Part shown: piece by piece, positions 62,878 through 64,000 of the stretch | Numbering within the stretch: the stretch's first letter is position 1 | How the letters are laid out: each line of letters begins with the position of its first letter | Assembly: GCA_031423495.1 (NCBI GenBank) | Contig: JANPFP010000072.1 | Span: 7,971-71,970 of the forward strand | From: JACPYM01 sp031423495 | GTDB taxonomy: Bacteria; Acidobacteriota; Blastocatellia; RBC074 | DNA length: 64,000 nucleotides | Reading direction: 5' to 3' | Notes under the pieces: generated by a model | Seen by the model: the letters and a program-made list of their open reading frames with translations, nothing else | What the model was told of the DNA's origin: nothing | The model's database searches: none | Program-made: the position numbers and the translations under genes

Positions 62878-63324
62878 ATGGCAACCGCTACACTTGAGAT
62901 AGATCAGACATTATTACAAACGCTACAGGCACAAGCGAGTAATCTAGGCTTGTCCGTTGATGCTTTGTTACGGAAATTTGCTGAGAATAAAAACAACGAG
63001 TTAGCTTTAAGCTACGATACAGAACCGAAAGCCACGCAATTAACGCCTTATCAAATAGCCAAAGCGAAAGGATTATTAGGGGCAGTTGATAGCAATGTTC
63101 CTAATCCTGATTCGCCCCCGATACATACGGAGTTTGGAGAATATCTTGCCAAGAAGCACGAAGACGAAAAGCAGAGATTTTTTGTCTTAGAAGAAATCGC
63201 GGAGAAAGAAGGGGTAACACCGCAAGAATGGGTACGCAAGAATTGCCCAGACGGAAAGGATAATCAAGGGCGTAGCCTTTCACAAATTCTTGATAGTTTT
63301 TCCGTTACTGAAATGACCAGATGA
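62878..63324 (+). CDS. putative VapB-type antitoxin (long form)
   Basis: 148 residues. The first ~45 (ATLEIDQTLLQTLQAQASNLGLSVDALLRKF) have the strand-helix-helix pattern of ribbon-helix-helix DNA-binding antitoxins. The rest is long for an antitoxin: a PYQIAKAKGLLGAVDS segment and a charged helical part rich in Lys/Glu (about 80-120). Its stop overlaps the PIN-domain gene start by 4 bp (ATGA), the arrangement of VapBC pairs. The assignment rests mainly on this coupling and the N-terminal pattern. Confidence 0.6.
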   Translation: MATATLEIDQTLLQTLQAQASNLGLSVDALLRKFAENKNNELALSYDTEPKATQLTPYQIAKAKGLLGAVDSNVPNPDSPPIHTEFGEYLAKKHEDEKQRFFVLEEIAEKEGVTPQEWVRKNCPDGKDNQGRSLSQILDSFSVTEMTR

Positions 63325-63743
63325 CTTTAATTGATACAGGTATTTTGGTTGACCTCTTTAACGACCAAGATAAAAAGTCGCACGAACGAGCAACTATTTT
63401 ATTTCAATCTTTTGCTCCGCCCTTTGTTACAACGTGGTCTTGCCTAACAGAAACCTTACATCTGATAAACCAATCTTCAAAGTCAGACGCACAAGAACGC
63501 CTTAAAGAATATTTCACAAAAGGCGCTATCACGTTACATCAGCCAGAGGCGAACGAATGGCAAAGGGCTTTTGAGCTAATGGAGCAGTACGACGACAGAC
63601 CAATGGATTTTGCCGATGCAAGCCTTGTGGTGTTGGCAGAGCAAAGGGGACTGCGTAAAATTCTAACGCTCGATTCTGATTTTTACTTTTATCTCATCAA
63701 TGGCAAAGATTCATTTGAGGTAGTTCGCCCTGCGAAACCCTAA
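63321..63743 (+). CDS. PIN-domain (VapC-like) ribonuclease toxin
   Basis: 140 residues. Acidic active-site positions of the PIN fold are visible: LIDTGILVDLF (first Asp), LTETLHLI (Glu), PMDFADASLV (Asp pair) and LDSDFYFY (last Asp). VapC proteins cleave tRNA or rRNA and are held inactive by the product of the overlapping upstream gene. The pair is transcribed together from the short promoter region before 62878. The chain is complete, ending before 257 bp of apparently non-coding DNA at the window edge. Confidence 0.88.
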   Translation: MTLIDTGILVDLFNDQDKKSHERATILFQSFAPPFVTTWSCLTETLHLINQSSKSDAQERLKEYFTKGAITLHQPEANEWQRAFELMEQYDDRPMDFADASLVVLAEQRGLRKILTLDSDFYFYLINGKDSFEVVRPAKP

Positions 63744-64000
63744 CGGTTTTCAACGAGTTCAACATTACAGTTAAATTTTCGAGAGATTCGCCCTAACAAA
63801 ACTTTGCTTTTTGCTGGGGTTTTTCAATTTCGCAGTCTCGCCAATGCAACAGAATGGTTATTGAACTAAACCGCTTCGCGGTAATCTGAGTCCGATTGAA
63901 TGCGATGGCTCGATAGTTTCGAGTTGTCATTTCCCCTTGCCCCAACTCCGTTGTCAGCCTTTTCAGCTCGCCCTTCTCGCCTCTATCATTTTCTCCTTTC
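63744..64000. other. non-coding end of window
   Basis: No gene, hairpin with T-run or repeat copy was recognised in the last 257 bases. Confidence 0.4.

Overview
The window looks like a chromosomal segment of an Acidobacteriota bacterium, most likely Blastocatellia-like. This is an inference from gene content: a Ser/Thr kinase fused to a TolB/PD40-type propeller, LolA-like exported proteins, a DUF1501 protein, a c-type cytochrome joined to a copper-monooxygenase-like region, and Uma2 and DUF5678 proteins, all in GC-rich DNA. No rRNA, CRISPR array or intact insertion sequence was seen.

Layout. 1-24.3 kb is housekeeping and accessory DNA, mostly on the minus strand: a cut-off cytochrome gene, methylmalonyl-CoA mutase catalytic subunit, asnB, a DinB protein, ispG, Uma2, gltX, miaB, a zinc-ribbon protein, an HGSNAT-like membrane acyltransferase, an AhpD-like protein, a GNAT acetyltransferase, a PIG-L deacetylase, a DUF5678/retropepsin pair, a receptor-like kinase and a Gfo/Idh/MocA oxidoreductase. 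A plus-strand pgk-tpiA-secG block and tRNA-Leu(GAG) with a strong terminator follow.

Immediately after the tRNA the DNA becomes visibly AT-richer. From about 24.4 to 47.6 kb all genes run on the plus strand and form a surface-polysaccharide locus. It holds a Wzm/Wzt-type ABC exporter, gmd and fcl (GDP-L-fucose), a DegT aminotransferase, glycosyltransferases, methyltransferases, and a candidate polyprenyl-phosphate sugar system (epimerase, ArnC/GtrB-like transferase, SMR-type flippase, large membrane protein). Two parts are unusual. One is a family of proteins built from two alternating beta-rich modules, called A and B here (six clear A and six clear B copies in four genes). The other is an 1145-residue fusion of sulfotransferase, methyltransferase, long coiled coil and GT2 glycosyltransferase; it recalls the coiled-coil chain-length ruler of WbdD-type O-antigen systems. 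The Wzt-like ATPase lacks the C-terminal glycan-binding domain found in some homologues, so the separate A/B proteins may supply glycan recognition. These functional links are inferences.

47.7-64 kb returns to GC-rich DNA: a GT4 glycosyltransferase, a second ABC exporter, a Yip1/TPR protein, two overlapping methyltransferases with a DPM-like GT2, der, a LolA-like protein, another methyltransferase, proS, a DUF1501 protein and a VapBC-like pair.

The GC-rich flanks carry several intergenic palindromes: three 117-bp copies of one family with paired changes in both arms, a second family (one copy has replaced the 3' end of the kinase gene), and long hairpins built of short repeated words. A 12.4-12.9 kb gap contains strong RNA-like secondary structure ending in a terminator-like hairpin.
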